Assembly: GCA_902534325.1 (NCBI GenBank)
Contig: CACAPQ010000002.1
Span: 1 to 64,000, forward strand
Source of the DNA: Paracoccaceae bacterium
Lineage (GTDB): Bacteria; Pseudomonadota; Alphaproteobacteria; Rhodobacterales; Rhodobacteraceae
Direction: 5' to 3'
Length of the DNA: 64,000 nucleotides
A program made the translations under genes and the position numbers. The notes under the pieces are model-generated. The model saw only the letters and a program-made list of their open reading frames with translations. It made no database searches and had not been told where the DNA came from. Of this stretch, positions 26,459-35,879 are shown one piece after another (the stretch's first letter is position 1; every line of letters starts with the position of its first letter).

Positions 26459-27481
26459 ATGGCAACCGTTAGTCTTCAGGGCTTACATAAATCTTTTGGC
26501 AGCACTAAAGTTATCAAAAACGTCAACGTGGAAGTTGAAGACAGAGAATTTGTCGCTTTAGTTGGTCCATCTGGTTGTGGGAAATCCACGTTACTAAGAA
26601 TGATAGCAGGTCTCGAAACCACTACTTCTGGCGATATCGCAATCGGTGATAGAGTTGTAAATGATGTGATGCCATCTGATAGAAAAGTGGCCATGGTTTT
26701 CCAATCCTATGCGCTCTATCCGCATATGACTGTGAGACAAAATATGTCATTTGGTTTGGAGGTAACGGGACATGAAAAACAAGAAATAGTTGGTAAGGTA
26801 GAAAAAGCTGCAAATATTTTACAGCTTGGCGATTTGCTTGAGAGAAAGCCAAAACAATTATCAGGAGGCCAAAGGCAACGCGTGGCCATCGGCCGCGCTA
26901 TCGTGCGAGATCCAGAAGTTTTTTTATTTGACGAACCACTGTCAAATCTAGATGCGGAACTGCGTGTACAAATGCGCGTTGAGCTTGCCCTCCTTCACAA
27001 GCAATTAAACGCAACCATGATTTATGTTACGCATGATCAAGTAGAGGCAATGACCCTGGCAGACAAAATTGTTGTTTTGAGAGATGGCGTTATAGAACAA
27101 ATTGGAGCGCCCATGGAGCTTTATAATAAACCAGCAAATGAATTTGTTGCTGGTTTTATAGGTTCCCCAAGAATGAATATGGTTCCGGTCCAAACAGCTA
27201 TCGATGCAGGCTGGAAAGGTGCAAAAATAGCTGAGGCTGTCAAAATTGGCGTAAGACCAGAACACTTGATTAGGAGCAAAACAGGACTTGAAGGTGTTGT
27301 TTACTATGTAGAACATCTTGGAGGTCAGACGCTTACACACATTAAATTGCCAAACGATACTGATATTACATTAGTTGAACCTGGCGAACATAATTACAAT
27401 AGGGGAGACAAATTAAAAGTTGAACCTAAATCTAAAACAATGCACGCCTTCGACAAAGGCGCAAAAGCTATTAGGAAATAA
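26459..27481 (+). CDS. Sugar ABC importer ATPase (UgpC/MsmK/MalK type)
   Basis: 340-residue ATPase energising a carbohydrate importer. Walker [10 protein letters not shown] (about residues 37-45), Q-loop [11 protein letters not shown], signature [14 protein letters not shown], Walker [13 protein letters not shown] and the switch His in [10 protein letters not shown] are all intact. A C-terminal TOBE-like domain contains KIGVRPEHL. The ATG at 26459 is preferred, close behind a purine-rich GGGGGGTGG; a GTG at 26453 is also in frame. It is the first gene of the importer operon, 3 bp before the first permease gene, and its promoter carries the LacI-type operator. Confidence 0.93.
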   Translation: MATVSLQGLHKSFGSTKVIKNVNVEVEDREFVALVGPSGCGKSTLLRMIAGLETTTSGDIAIGDRVVNDVMPSDRKVAMVFQSYALYPHMTVRQNMSFGLEVTGHEKQEIVGKVEKAANILQLGDLLERKPKQLSGGQRQRVAIGRAIVRDPEVFLFDEPLSNLDAELRVQMRVELALLHKQLNATMIYVTHDQVEAMTLADKIVVLRDGVIEQIGAPMELYNKPANEFVAGFIGSPRMNMVPVQTAIDAGWKGAKIAEAVKIGVRPEHLIRSKTGLEGVVYYVEHLGGQTLTHIKLPNDTDITLVEPGEHNYNRGDKLKVEPKSKTMHAFDKGAKAIRK

Positions 27482-27484
27482 ACG

Positions 27485-28492
27485 ATGGGAAATGTGAATC
27501 GTTTCGCTCCCTGGCTGTTTCTATTTCCAGCATTGGTTTATTTTTTCCTGTTAGTTATTTACCCAATCTTTGGATCTTTTTGGATTAGTTTCCATGATTG
27601 GAATGGAACGACATTCCAATGCTCAGATGGTCGAAGTTTGCTCGAATTGGAAGAAGATGAGTCATGCAGACGCGTTCCCGTAATGACCTGGGTTGGCTTG
27701 GAAAATTATGAACGGTTTTTTGAAAAAACTCCCCGAGACTTTGAGCGTGTTAAAAACTATTGGGTCGGGATTTTTACGGGTGAACCTGTTCGTTGGCCGC
27801 GCATCAGCGTTGAGTCAAAAGTGCTACTAAATAACATTAAGTGGCTTGTACTATTTCCTGCTGCAATTCCAATAGGCCTAGCCTTTGCTCTATTTCTAAA
27901 CCAATCACCCGCCTGGGTTAGAATAACCAAATCCATGTTCTTCTTCCCTTTTGTTTTAAGCCCAGCTGTCATCGCTTTCGTCTTTCAATATTTTTATGAT
28001 CCGGCAGGTCCACTTAAAGAAATTTATAGTGCTCTTGGTTGGTCTTCTGGTCTCATTGGTGATCAACACAAGGCAACTTACGGAATAATTGCTGCTGGTT
28101 GGTACCCACAAATTGCATACTGCATGATTATTTATCTTGCTGGCCTAACAGCCATAGAACCAGAGCAAATTGAAGCTGCACGTTTAGATGGTGCCAAAGG
28201 ATGGAAGCTACTTAGAAGGGTGATACTCCCTCAACTTTGGCCCGCCACATTTATCGCGCTGGTTGTAACGATGATCGGCGCACTACGCTCATTTGATTTA
28301 GTTCAGGTAATGACTGGAGGCGGCCCCGGCCGTGGGTCTACAGACGTTTTAGCCCGCTACATGTACCATAAGACAATTTTTGACCAGGACTATGGATATG
28401 GTGCAGCAATTGCAGTCATCCTTTTTTTAATCATGCTTGTTTTTATTGCCATTTTCATTCAACAAATGGTCCGTCGTGACGAGGAGACTTAA
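27485..28492 (+). CDS. Sugar ABC importer permease (MalF type)
   Basis: 335-residue inner-membrane permease. The first hydrophobic segment is at about residues 10-30 and five more lie after residue 115. The EAA loop (EAARLDGAKGWKLLRRVILP, about 236-255) couples to the ATPase. Between the first and second membrane segments there is a long periplasmic stretch (about 35-115) containing two cysteines (FQCSDGR and DESCRRV), which is longer than in typical small CUT1 permeases and could form a disulfide-closed loop. It sits between the ATPase and second permease genes with 2-3 bp spacing. Confidence 0.9.
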   Translation: MGNVNRFAPWLFLFPALVYFFLLVIYPIFGSFWISFHDWNGTTFQCSDGRSLLELEEDESCRRVPVMTWVGLENYERFFEKTPRDFERVKNYWVGIFTGEPVRWPRISVESKVLLNNIKWLVLFPAAIPIGLAFALFLNQSPAWVRITKSMFFFPFVLSPAVIAFVFQYFYDPAGPLKEIYSALGWSSGLIGDQHKATYGIIAAGWYPQIAYCMIIYLAGLTAIEPEQIEAARLDGAKGWKLLRRVILPQLWPATFIALVVTMIGALRSFDLVQVMTGGGPGRGSTDVLARYMYHKTIFDQDYGYGAAIAVILFLIMLVFIAIFIQQMVRRDEET

Positions 28493-28494
28493 GG

Positions 28495-29352
28495 ATGTTT
28501 CCTAGACCAATAGAGACATGGAAGCCTTCAGCTCGGGCTCTATATATTCTGTCAGTCTTAATTGTTCTGCTTGGCTGGTTGCTGCCTCTAATCATAATTT
28601 CAATTGCCAGCTTCATGACGGCTGATCAGTTAAATTCTGGAGGCCGCGGCCTGAACATGCCCAATCCATTTTCTGTGGACGGCTGGACGACTGCTATAAA
28701 AAACGACGCGTTTAGAGGCTCTTTTATAAATTCTTTCTTCATTGTGCTTCCAGTTGTGGCAATTTCAGTGGGATTAGCGACTATGGCAGGCTTTGCGCTT
28801 TCTAAATATCGCTTTCGTGGACAGTTGATTATCTTTGCCATATTCATCGGTGGAAATTTTGTACCATTCCAAATTCTAATGGTTCCAGTTCTTAGGCTGA
28901 CACAAGACCTCGGTATTTATAATACTAAATGGGCGTTAATTTTTTTCCATGGTGCATTTCAAACAGGTTTTTGTGTCTTTTTCATGCGCAATTTCATTGC
29001 TCAGCTTCCATCAGAACTTTTAGAAGCGGCAAGAGTTGAAGGTGCTTCAGAATGGAAAATATTTATTCGCATAGTTCTTCCTTTAGTTAAGCCCGCAATT
29101 GCCGCTCTATCTGTTCTAATTTTTACATTTGTTTGGAACGACTTTTTCTGGAGTCTAGTTTTAACGCCGGCAAGTCCAGACGGGATGTTGGCGCCTGCTG
29201 GTCTAAGTAATATTATAAGAGGACGCTTTTATAATGCTTGGAACGTTATGGCCGCTGGCTCAATGCTCGTTGCTCTACCACCAGTAATTATGTTTTTTCT
29301 TTTACAAAAACAATTTATTGCTGGCCTCACTCTGGGGGCAAACAAGGGTTAA
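28495..29352 (+). CDS. Sugar ABC importer permease (MalG type)
   Basis: 285-residue second permease of the importer with six predicted membrane helices. The EAA motif LEAARVEGASEWKIFIRIVL (about residues 176-195) is intact, and the C-terminal tail QKQFIAGLTLGANKG is characteristic of MalG-type CUT1 permeases. It starts 2 bp after the MalF-type gene, so the two are co-translated, and it ends just before a strong hairpin. It forms the translocation pore with the partner permease. Confidence 0.92.
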   Translation: MFPRPIETWKPSARALYILSVLIVLLGWLLPLIIISIASFMTADQLNSGGRGLNMPNPFSVDGWTTAIKNDAFRGSFINSFFIVLPVVAISVGLATMAGFALSKYRFRGQLIIFAIFIGGNFVPFQILMVPVLRLTQDLGIYNTKWALIFFHGAFQTGFCVFFMRNFIAQLPSELLEAARVEGASEWKIFIRIVLPLVKPAIAALSVLIFTFVWNDFFWSLVLTPASPDGMLAPAGLSNIIRGRFYNAWNVMAAGSMLVALPPVIMFFLLQKQFIAGLTLGANKG

Positions 29353-29357
29353 AAAAG

Positions 29358-29384
29358 TAAAGGCCCCTGTTCAGGGGCCTTGTA
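29358..29384. terminator. Bidirectional terminator between the importer and binding-protein genes
   Basis: Perfect stem AAGGCCCCTG paired with CAGGGGCCTT around a two-base loop, located between convergent genes. On the minus strand it is followed by TTTACTTTTTT, a good Rho-independent terminator for the binding-protein gene; on the plus strand the tail is weaker (TGTAAATT). Confidence 0.88.
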
Positions 29385-29410
29385 AATTAACTACTTAGAA
29401 AGTTAAAACT

Positions 29411-30646
29411 TTAAAGCGCACCAAAAATTCTAGCACGTTCTTCCTCTATCTCTTCCAAGATATCCATCATATCGTCTGGATTAAGCATGAAGTCTTGAAA
29501 GCCTTGCATACCGGCAGATGCCATCTCAGGTGTTGTGTCGCGATCATAGAATTGAGCAGTCTTTGATGCAGCCAAAACCTTAGCACCCTTTTTCAAGAAG
29601 CGGTCATCCAAAGTTGCCGCGTCTTTATGAGTCGGTAGGTTTTTCAATGCACCAGCAAATGTCTCAATATTCTCAGCTTGAGCAACAAACTCTAAAAACT
29701 TCTTAGCGTTATCTTTATTTTGAGCATTTGCAGGCATAAAAATTAAATCCGTAGGTGCATCTTCACCCCGAGCCATTCCGGGATTTATATCAGGAAATTG
29801 CCAGTAATCTAAATTATCCTGTGTCTCTTGTGGTAAATTTGGAACTAAGAAATTACCCATAAGATACATAGCCGCATCTCCGTTTATAAGGGCTGGCTGC
29901 GCTTCTTGCCAAGAATAGTTTTGGTGGTTGTCGATGAAGCAGCCTGCATCTACGGCCTTTTTCCAATTTTTCATAGTATTGACGACACCTTCATCAGTAT
30001 ACTTGATTTTACCAAGCATTAAATTGATGTGGTAATCCAAACCATTTGTTCGCATGTTGAGATAATCGAACCAACCTGCGGCAGTCCATAGGTATTTAGT
30101 CCCGATTGCAACACCCTTTACCCCTTTTGAACTTAAGGTTGTACATGCTGCTAAAAGTTCATCATAAGTATTGAACTCACTTATACCATTAGCTTTCATG
30201 ATATCTGAACGGATATACAGCCCCCACTGATAATATGCATATGGTAAACCATATTGTTTACCACCAAAGGTAACTGAGGGCATTGTTGAAGCCATACCAG
30301 ACTCTAAGCCAGCATTTTTCCAAACGCTTGAAATATCACCAAACAGACCGTCATTTACAAAGCCTGCCATTCTGTTGCCGGCAAACCAGAAACCAATATC
30401 TGGTCCAGTATCTGCGACAAGAAAATTTCTTATAGCTGTTTTGTAAGCTTCATGTTCAATTGTGTTTAATTCAACATTGATGTCAGGATTAGCTGCTTTA
30501 AATTTGTCAACTAATTCGGCAACAACAGCTGCAGGCGCGGCATCTGACTGGTTTGAAGAAATCACAAGGTTTCCTCCCGCCCAGCTAAGGGCAGGCAATG
30601 TTCCCAAAGCGACAGCCGTCACAGCTGTTTTCAAAAATGATTTCAT
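29411..30646 (-). CDS. Sugar ABC transporter substrate-binding protein
   Basis: Periplasmic binding protein (solute-binding family 1) of about 411 residues. The start at 30646 is chosen because ATG is preceded by the ribosome-binding site CAGGGAG and followed directly by a Sec signal peptide (MKSFLKTAVTAVALG, cleavage after LSWA). An upstream in-frame ATG would add an unlikely N-terminal tail. Conserved features include a domain with many Trp/Tyr residues for sugar stacking (YYQWGLYIR, YLWTAAGWFDYL). It is convergent to the ATPase-permease operon instead of part of it, which allows higher expression from its own operator-bearing promoter. Confidence 0.92.
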   Translation of the reverse strand: MKSFLKTAVTAVALGTLPALSWAGGNLVISSNQSDAAPAAVVAELVDKFKAANPDINVELNTIEHEAYKTAIRNFLVADTGPDIGFWFAGNRMAGFVNDGLFGDISSVWKNAGLESGMASTMPSVTFGGKQYGLPYAYYQWGLYIRSDIMKANGISEFNTYDELLAACTTLSSKGVKGVAIGTKYLWTAAGWFDYLNMRTNGLDYHINLMLGKIKYTDEGVVNTMKNWKKAVDAGCFIDNHQNYSWQEAQPALINGDAAMYLMGNFLVPNLPQETQDNLDYWQFPDINPGMARGEDAPTDLIFMPANAQNKDNAKKFLEFVAQAENIETFAGALKNLPTHKDAATLDDRFLKKGAKVLAASKTAQFYDRDTTPEMASAGMQGFQDFMLNPDDMMDILEEIEEERARIFGAL

Positions 30647-30678
30647 TTTAATCTCCCTGTTCATTTTTATAGCGCACA

Positions 30679-30705
30679 TCGTTTACGTTAGCGCCAACAT
30701 GTCAA
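30679..30705 (-). promoter_or_regulatory. Binding-protein promoter with LacI-type operator
   Basis: On the minus strand TTGACA (30705-30700) is followed after a 15-bp spacer by AACGAT (30684-30679). The palindrome GTTGGCGCTAAC (plus-strand 30687-30698) lies inside the spacer. It matches the site at the importer promoter at 12 of 14 or so positions around the shared AGCGC core. One repressor probably controls both transcripts. Confidence 0.7.
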
Positions 30706-30860
30706 GGGTAAAATCATGAAAAGCTATATAATTGGGGAGATTTGTTTCTTGGAAGTAATTTACAAAAATAGATTTTGGGTTCTAAATTTATATTTTTTTA
30801 ATCCTACTAGACTTTAACAATAATTATTCATATCAGAACCTGAGTAGAGGAACGTATAAA

Positions 30861-32474
30861 TTGACGACAAAAGTTTTGATTTTAGGTGGAGGGTTTTCTG
30901 GGTTTTTCACAGCTAGACATCTTAAAAAGCTTTTGAAAAATAAGGTCTCCATTGAACTCATTAACCGAGAGAATTATTTTGTTTTTCAGCCACTATTACC
31001 GGAAGTGGCTGGAGGCTCTATATCAGCCCAAAACGCTGTATCGCCTCTAAGATTTCTAATTCGCGATATTAAAATTCGTAAAGCAGAAGTTGAAAGCATA
31101 GACAAAGAGGCTCAAACTGTAACCATATTTCAAGGCGTTCAACGACGCCCTACTCATCTCGCTTACGATCACCTTGTTATTGCTTTGGGCTCTGACAGTG
31201 ATCTATCACAAACTCCTGGATTACAAGAGCATGCACTTACCATGAAAACTCTCGATGATGCGAGAAGATTAAGAGCTCACGTAATTGAGAGATTAGAGCA
31301 CGCAGATATTACACAGTTGCCTGAGGTAAAAGAAGGTGCCCTTACATTTACAATTATCGGTGGTGGCTTTTCAGGAATTGAAACTGTTGGAGAAATTAAA
31401 GATTTAATCGACAGATCTCTGAAATATTACCCCAACATCGAAGCTTCTGAAATTCGCGTTGTCCTGCTGGAATTTGCCGAGCGTGTACTTAATGAAATGC
31501 CCGCCTCGTTAGCTAGTTATGCAGTTGAGAAATTAGACCAACGAGGTGTAGAATTACAACTTGGGGTAGGCGTTTCTGAGTGCACAGGAACCCAATTAGT
31601 AACCACTGAGGGAGAGGTTATTAATACCCGTACAATTATTGCAACGATAGGAAACTCTCCTTCACCAGTAATAAAAAAGTTTCCAGTTCCCCAAGAGAAC
31701 GGTCGAATTATTGTGGACCGAAACCTAAAGGTGCAAGACACTAAAAATATTTGGTCCATAGGCGACTGTGCAATTATTCCTCTTAATGAGGAGCAAAAAA
31801 GTCGAGAAGATTTTGCTCCGCCAACTGCACAATTTGCTGTTAGAGAGGCCAAAAGCCTCGCTCAAAATATTAAAGCCAAACTTGAAAATAAGCCGCTTAA
31901 AACTTTTCAGTATAATTCGAAGGGAGCTCTCGCATCGCTAGGCGCTGGGCGAGGGGTTGCCGAAATATTTGGTATCAAACTAACAGGTCGGCTCGCATGG
32001 TTGATATGGCGCGCATACTACATACTATTTTTACCAGGTATTCCTACTAAAATTTCAGTTCTATGGAATTGGATCATGGATAGTATGTCACCACGGTCTG
32101 TCGTCCAGCTATATTCAGAAAAAACCCCTGAAGCACGTTATATTCACTATCGTGCTGGGGACCGAATTTATGAAACAGGTTCAAAATCTGACGGTTTCTA
32201 TACAATAATTAGCGGTAAAATCAAAATTACTGGAATTGATAGTGGAACAGGCAAAGAAAAAAGCCGAATTTTGATACCTGGAGACCATTTCGGAGAAAGG
32301 CTTTTGATAGGTGCAACAAGGCGCGTCGCAACGGCGATAGCGGAAGAAGATACAAAAGTTTTGGTTTTCTCCCAACAAGAGTTTTTAAAATTTGCTGAAG
32401 GCCTTCCATTTTTCAAGAAGTATTTTGAAGATCATATGAGAGCATCTGGTTTGGATAAAGATAAGGTCGTGTGA
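30861..32474 (+). CDS. ndh: Type II NADH dehydrogenase with C-terminal cyclic-nucleotide-binding domain
   Basis: 537-residue flavoprotein. The FAD Rossmann motif LGGGFSGFFTARHL lies at residues 8-21 and the second nucleotide motif IIGGGFSGIETVGEI at about 164-178. IWSIGDCAIIP is the conserved FAD-contacting segment, and the hydrophobic region near 370-400 (WRAYYILFLPG) anchors it to the membrane. NDH-2 normally ends near 430; here a CRP-like beta-roll follows (about 430-520: YETGSKSDGFYTIISGKIKI, PGDHFGERLLIG). It would pass electrons from NADH to quinone under possible nucleotide or redox control. The TTG start at 30861 has the nearby ribosome site GAGGAACG. Confidence 0.92.
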   Translation: MTTKVLILGGGFSGFFTARHLKKLLKNKVSIELINRENYFVFQPLLPEVAGGSISAQNAVSPLRFLIRDIKIRKAEVESIDKEAQTVTIFQGVQRRPTHLAYDHLVIALGSDSDLSQTPGLQEHALTMKTLDDARRLRAHVIERLEHADITQLPEVKEGALTFTIIGGGFSGIETVGEIKDLIDRSLKYYPNIEASEIRVVLLEFAERVLNEMPASLASYAVEKLDQRGVELQLGVGVSECTGTQLVTTEGEVINTRTIIATIGNSPSPVIKKFPVPQENGRIIVDRNLKVQDTKNIWSIGDCAIIPLNEEQKSREDFAPPTAQFAVREAKSLAQNIKAKLENKPLKTFQYNSKGALASLGAGRGVAEIFGIKLTGRLAWLIWRAYYILFLPGIPTKISVLWNWIMDSMSPRSVVQLYSEKTPEARYIHYRAGDRIYETGSKSDGFYTIISGKIKITGIDSGTGKEKSRILIPGDHFGERLLIGATRRVATAIAEEDTKVLVFSQQEFLKFAEGLPFFKKYFEDHMRASGLDKDKVV

Positions 32475-32606
32475 GGCTACAGCTTAATCTGTTTCAGTGT
32501 TACCTTTAGATTAAAGCATTCACTATGATTGAAAGCATTTGCAAGGCTTGCTAACTAATTGTTTGCAGAGTAGATAACAATTTAAATTCCCGACTTGGAG
32601 TAAAAA

Positions 32607-33590
32607 ATGGCAAAGCTGGTAACAATCTTTGGTGGATCAGGTTTTATAGGACGATACATTGCCCGCAGAATGGCTAAACAGGGTTGGAGAGTTCGCGTGG
32701 CGGTACGCCGACCAAATGAAGCACTTTTTGTAAAAACTTACGGTGTTGTTGGACAAGTAGAGCCTATTCTTTGCAATATTAGGGATGACGCATCAGTAGA
32801 GGAAGCACTAAACGGTGCAGATGCGGCAGTGAATTGTGTTGGTATTCTTATAGAAGATAAGAAAAATACTTTTTCGGCAGTACAGCACAGTGGCGCAGAA
32901 CGGATAGCAAGACTATCTAAAGAACTTGGAATAGAATTGCTTGTTCATATTTCTGCGATTGGGGCTAACGAAAATTCAAATAGCATTTATTCTTCTACAA
33001 AAGCAAAAGGTGAAAATGCTGTCCTTTCTAATTTTCCGACTGCTGTAATTTTGAGGCCATCTATTGTATTTGGTCAAGAGGATCAATTTTTCAACAGATT
33101 TGCAAAAATGGCAACTATGGCTCCTATTTTGCCACTAGTGGGTGCTAACACCCGTTTCCAACCCGTCTTTGTAGATGATGTGGCAAAAGCAGCGGAGTCT
33201 GCTTTGCTTGAACCGGTACCAAGAGGGATTTACGAATTGGGGGGGCCAGAAATTAAGGATTTCCGGGAGTTGATGGTTGTAATGCTAAAAACAATTAAGC
33301 GTCGCAGATTAATTATTAACACCCCGAGATTTATTGCCAAATTAATGGCGTTTGGATTAACTACGCTGCAAATTCTCACTCTAGGTTTATTCAAAAATTC
33401 TATAATAACTAAAGACCAGATAGAGAACTTGGGCATTGACAATATTGTTTCCGAGCAAGAACAAGGTTTCGAAAATTTAAAAATAGATCCATTAGATATG
33501 GGATCTGTCTTGCCAGAATACCTTTGGCGCTACAGACCGTCGGGTCAATATGATGCGATAAAAGATTCAGCAAAAAACTTAAGATCGTAA
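32607..33590 (+). CDS. NDUFA9-like complex I accessory protein (NAD(P)H-binding)
   Basis: 327-residue atypical short-chain dehydrogenase. The N-terminal motif TIFGGSGFIGRYIARRMAKQ binds NAD(P)H. CVGILIEDKKNTF and HISAIGANENSNSIYSSTKA correspond to the region around the degenerate Tyr-x-x-x-Lys site. This is the family of the mitochondrial NDUFA9 and alphaproteobacterial complex I assembly/accessory proteins. It follows the NDH-2 gene by 130 bp and precedes an MFS gene by 3 bp. Strong ribosome site TTGGAG precedes the ATG. Confidence 0.87.
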   Translation: MAKLVTIFGGSGFIGRYIARRMAKQGWRVRVAVRRPNEALFVKTYGVVGQVEPILCNIRDDASVEEALNGADAAVNCVGILIEDKKNTFSAVQHSGAERIARLSKELGIELLVHISAIGANENSNSIYSSTKAKGENAVLSNFPTAVILRPSIVFGQEDQFFNRFAKMATMAPILPLVGANTRFQPVFVDDVAKAAESALLEPVPRGIYELGGPEIKDFRELMVVMLKTIKRRRLIINTPRFIAKLMAFGLTTLQILTLGLFKNSIITKDQIENLGIDNIVSEQEQGFENLKIDPLDMGSVLPEYLWRYRPSGQYDAIKDSAKNLRS

Positions 33591-33593
33591 AGT

Positions 33594-34769
33594 ATGCGTA
33601 TTGGCATAATCTTACTGTGCTTAGCTTACGTAATTAGCCAATTCTTCCGTAATTTTTTAGCTGTTCTAAGCGAACAATTATATCTCGATATAGGCGCCAC
33701 ATCAGATGACCTGGCTTTTGCTATGGGCTTTTGGTTTTTAACATTTTCATTAATGCAAATACCCGTTGGAACAGCCTTGGATAAAATTGGACCAAAACTG
33801 ACAGGCAGTTCTATTTTCTTATTAGGTGGAGCGGGAGGAAGCGTAATTTTTGCAATGGCAACAACGCCTCTTCATATAACAATCTCGATGGGCTTAATTG
33901 GTGTAGGCTGTTCGCCAGTTTTAATGGGATCCTATTATATTTTTGCTCGAATGTATGACCCAAAAATATTTGCGAGCCTCGCTGCAATAATGATCGGGGT
34001 CGGTTCATTTGGAAATCTAGCTGGGGCTGCACCGCTAGCCTTTACAGCAGATTTATTTGGCTGGCGCTCGACTATGCTTGCACTCGGTTTGGTAAGCGCC
34101 GCAATTTCTGTTGGCTTATTTTTATTCGTGAAAAACCCAAAAATATCTAAAGATATCAATAAAGGCAGTTTTCTAGATCTACTAAAAATTAAAAATCTAT
34201 GGTTCATTTTCCCTTTAGTTTTAATACATTACGCTCCAGTAGCTGGGATACGTGGATTATGGATAGGGCCTTATATTAATGATACCTTCGGTGAAGATGG
34301 CAACTTAGCATTTGCTACAACAGCAATGAGTTTATCTATGATTGCTGGCACTTTTGCCTATGGCCCGATGGATCGGATTTTTGGAACTAGAAAATGGATT
34401 ATCTTTATGGGTTCATCAATCTGTGTGGCTGCAATAGTTGGCCTAGCTTTAGTGGAGCAGATAACATTTGGCATTTCAGTTTCTTTATTTTGCATTCTTG
34501 GCTTTTTTGGAATGTCCTACCCTTTAATGATTGCTCACGGCAGAAGTTTTTCACCTGAGCATTTGACCGGTAGATGCGTAACCTTGTTGAATATGTTTGC
34601 AATCGGTGGGGCTGGTATTTTCCAATTTTTAAGTGGTAAAATTTTTCGTTTTACGCTTGAAACTGAAGGCTCAACTAGTGCGGCTTACATGGCTATCTTC
34701 TTATTTTATGCCTCAAGTTTGTTTATTGGCTTAGTTTTATACTTAAAGGCTAAAGACCGTCTGGATTAA
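33594..34769 (+). CDS. MFS transporter
   Basis: 391-residue inner-membrane carrier with about 12 hydrophobic helices. The loop between helices 2 and 3 carries the major facilitator motif in modified form (GTALDKIGPKLTG, about residues 60-72). The start is 3 bp after the NDUFA9-like gene, so it is probably co-transcribed. The substrate cannot be predicted; the sequence resembles the nitrate/nitrite-like and oxalate/formate-like MFS groups only in general form. Confidence 0.85.
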   Translation: MRIGIILLCLAYVISQFFRNFLAVLSEQLYLDIGATSDDLAFAMGFWFLTFSLMQIPVGTALDKIGPKLTGSSIFLLGGAGGSVIFAMATTPLHITISMGLIGVGCSPVLMGSYYIFARMYDPKIFASLAAIMIGVGSFGNLAGAAPLAFTADLFGWRSTMLALGLVSAAISVGLFLFVKNPKISKDINKGSFLDLLKIKNLWFIFPLVLIHYAPVAGIRGLWIGPYINDTFGEDGNLAFATTAMSLSMIAGTFAYGPMDRIFGTRKWIIFMGSSICVAAIVGLALVEQITFGISVSLFCILGFFGMSYPLMIAHGRSFSPEHLTGRCVTLLNMFAIGGAGIFQFLSGKIFRFTLETEGSTSAAYMAIFLFYASSLFIGLVLYLKAKDRLD

Positions 34770-34856
34770 AAGTCTTCCACAATTTCAAAACGTAGTGTAA
34801 GCACTGCCCGTTAGTTTAGTTTACTGACTAAATTGAAATTAAGAGGAGCCCACCCA

Positions 34857-35879
34857 ATGGGGTACAAAGTTGTAGTTGTTGGAGCGACTGGAAATGTAGG
34901 CCGGGAAATGCTTACCATTTTATCGGAGCGTCAATTTCCAGTGGATGAAATAGCGGCTCTAGCAAGTAGGCGATCTCTGGGTACTGAAGTAAGTTTTGGA
35001 GATCAAACAATTATTACCAAGGATCTAGAAACATTTGATTTCGAAGGTTGGGACATTGCTCTCTTTGCCATAGGTTCTGATGCGACAAAAACATTTGCTC
35101 CGAAAGCTGCAGCTAAAGGTTGTATTGTTATAGATAACAGCTCCCTATACAGGTACGATCCAAAAGTGCCGTTGATCGTACCGGAGGTCAATGCCGAAGC
35201 AATAACCGGGTATTCAGAAAAGAATATTATTGCCAACCCAAACTGCTCCACAGCACAAATGGTTGTCGCATTAAAGCCCCTTCACGACCGTGCCCGCGTT
35301 AAGCGTGTTGTAGTAAGCACTTACCAGTCGGTTTCCGGTGCTGGAAAAGAAGGAATGGACGAACTCTGGGATCAAACAAAGTCCATTTATAACCCTGTAA
35401 CCGACGTCCCTCCCACCAAATTCACAAAGCAAATTGCATTCAATGTTATCCCACATATCGATAAGTTCTTGGATGACGGCAGCACAAAAGAAGAATGGAA
35501 AATGGTGGCAGAAACAAAAAAAATAATCGATACTTCTATCAAAGTGACAGCAACTTGTGTGAGGGTTCCAGTATTTGTTGGCCATTCTGAAGCAATAAAT
35601 ATTGAGTTTGAAGACTTCTTAGATGAGGACGAAGCGCGCGACATTCTTCGCGAGGCTCCTGGCGTTATGGTGATTGATAAGCGTGATGATGGGGGGTACG
35701 TTACACCTGTGGAATGTGCTGGAGACTATGCAACTTTTATTAGTCGATTACGTCAAGATAGTACTATTGAAAATGGTTTAAACCTATGGTGTGTGTCAGA
35801 TAATCTGCGCAAAGGCGCCGCACTTAATGCCGTCCAGATAGCTGAAACACTTGGCCAAAGAGTTCTCAAAAAGGGATAA
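34857..35879 (+). CDS. asd: Aspartate-semialdehyde dehydrogenase
   Basis: 340-residue NADPH-dependent enzyme converting aspartyl phosphate to aspartate semialdehyde on the way to lysine, threonine, methionine and diaminopimelate. The N-terminal motif VVVVGATGNVGREML, catalytic Cys130 in IANPNCSTAQM, QSVSGAGKEGM and the late motif CVRVPVFVGHSE are all intact. The ATG at 34857 is chosen over an upstream TTG because AAGAGGAG lies 9 bp before it. Single-gene unit with an 87-bp upstream gap. Confidence 0.96.
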   Translation: MGYKVVVVGATGNVGREMLTILSERQFPVDEIAALASRRSLGTEVSFGDQTIITKDLETFDFEGWDIALFAIGSDATKTFAPKAAAKGCIVIDNSSLYRYDPKVPLIVPEVNAEAITGYSEKNIIANPNCSTAQMVVALKPLHDRARVKRVVVSTYQSVSGAGKEGMDELWDQTKSIYNPVTDVPPTKFTKQIAFNVIPHIDKFLDDGSTKEEWKMVAETKKIIDTSIKVTATCVRVPVFVGHSEAINIEFEDFLDEDEARDILREAPGVMVIDKRDDGGYVTPVECAGDYATFISRLRQDSTIENGLNLWCVSDNLRKGAALNAVQIAETLGQRVLKKG

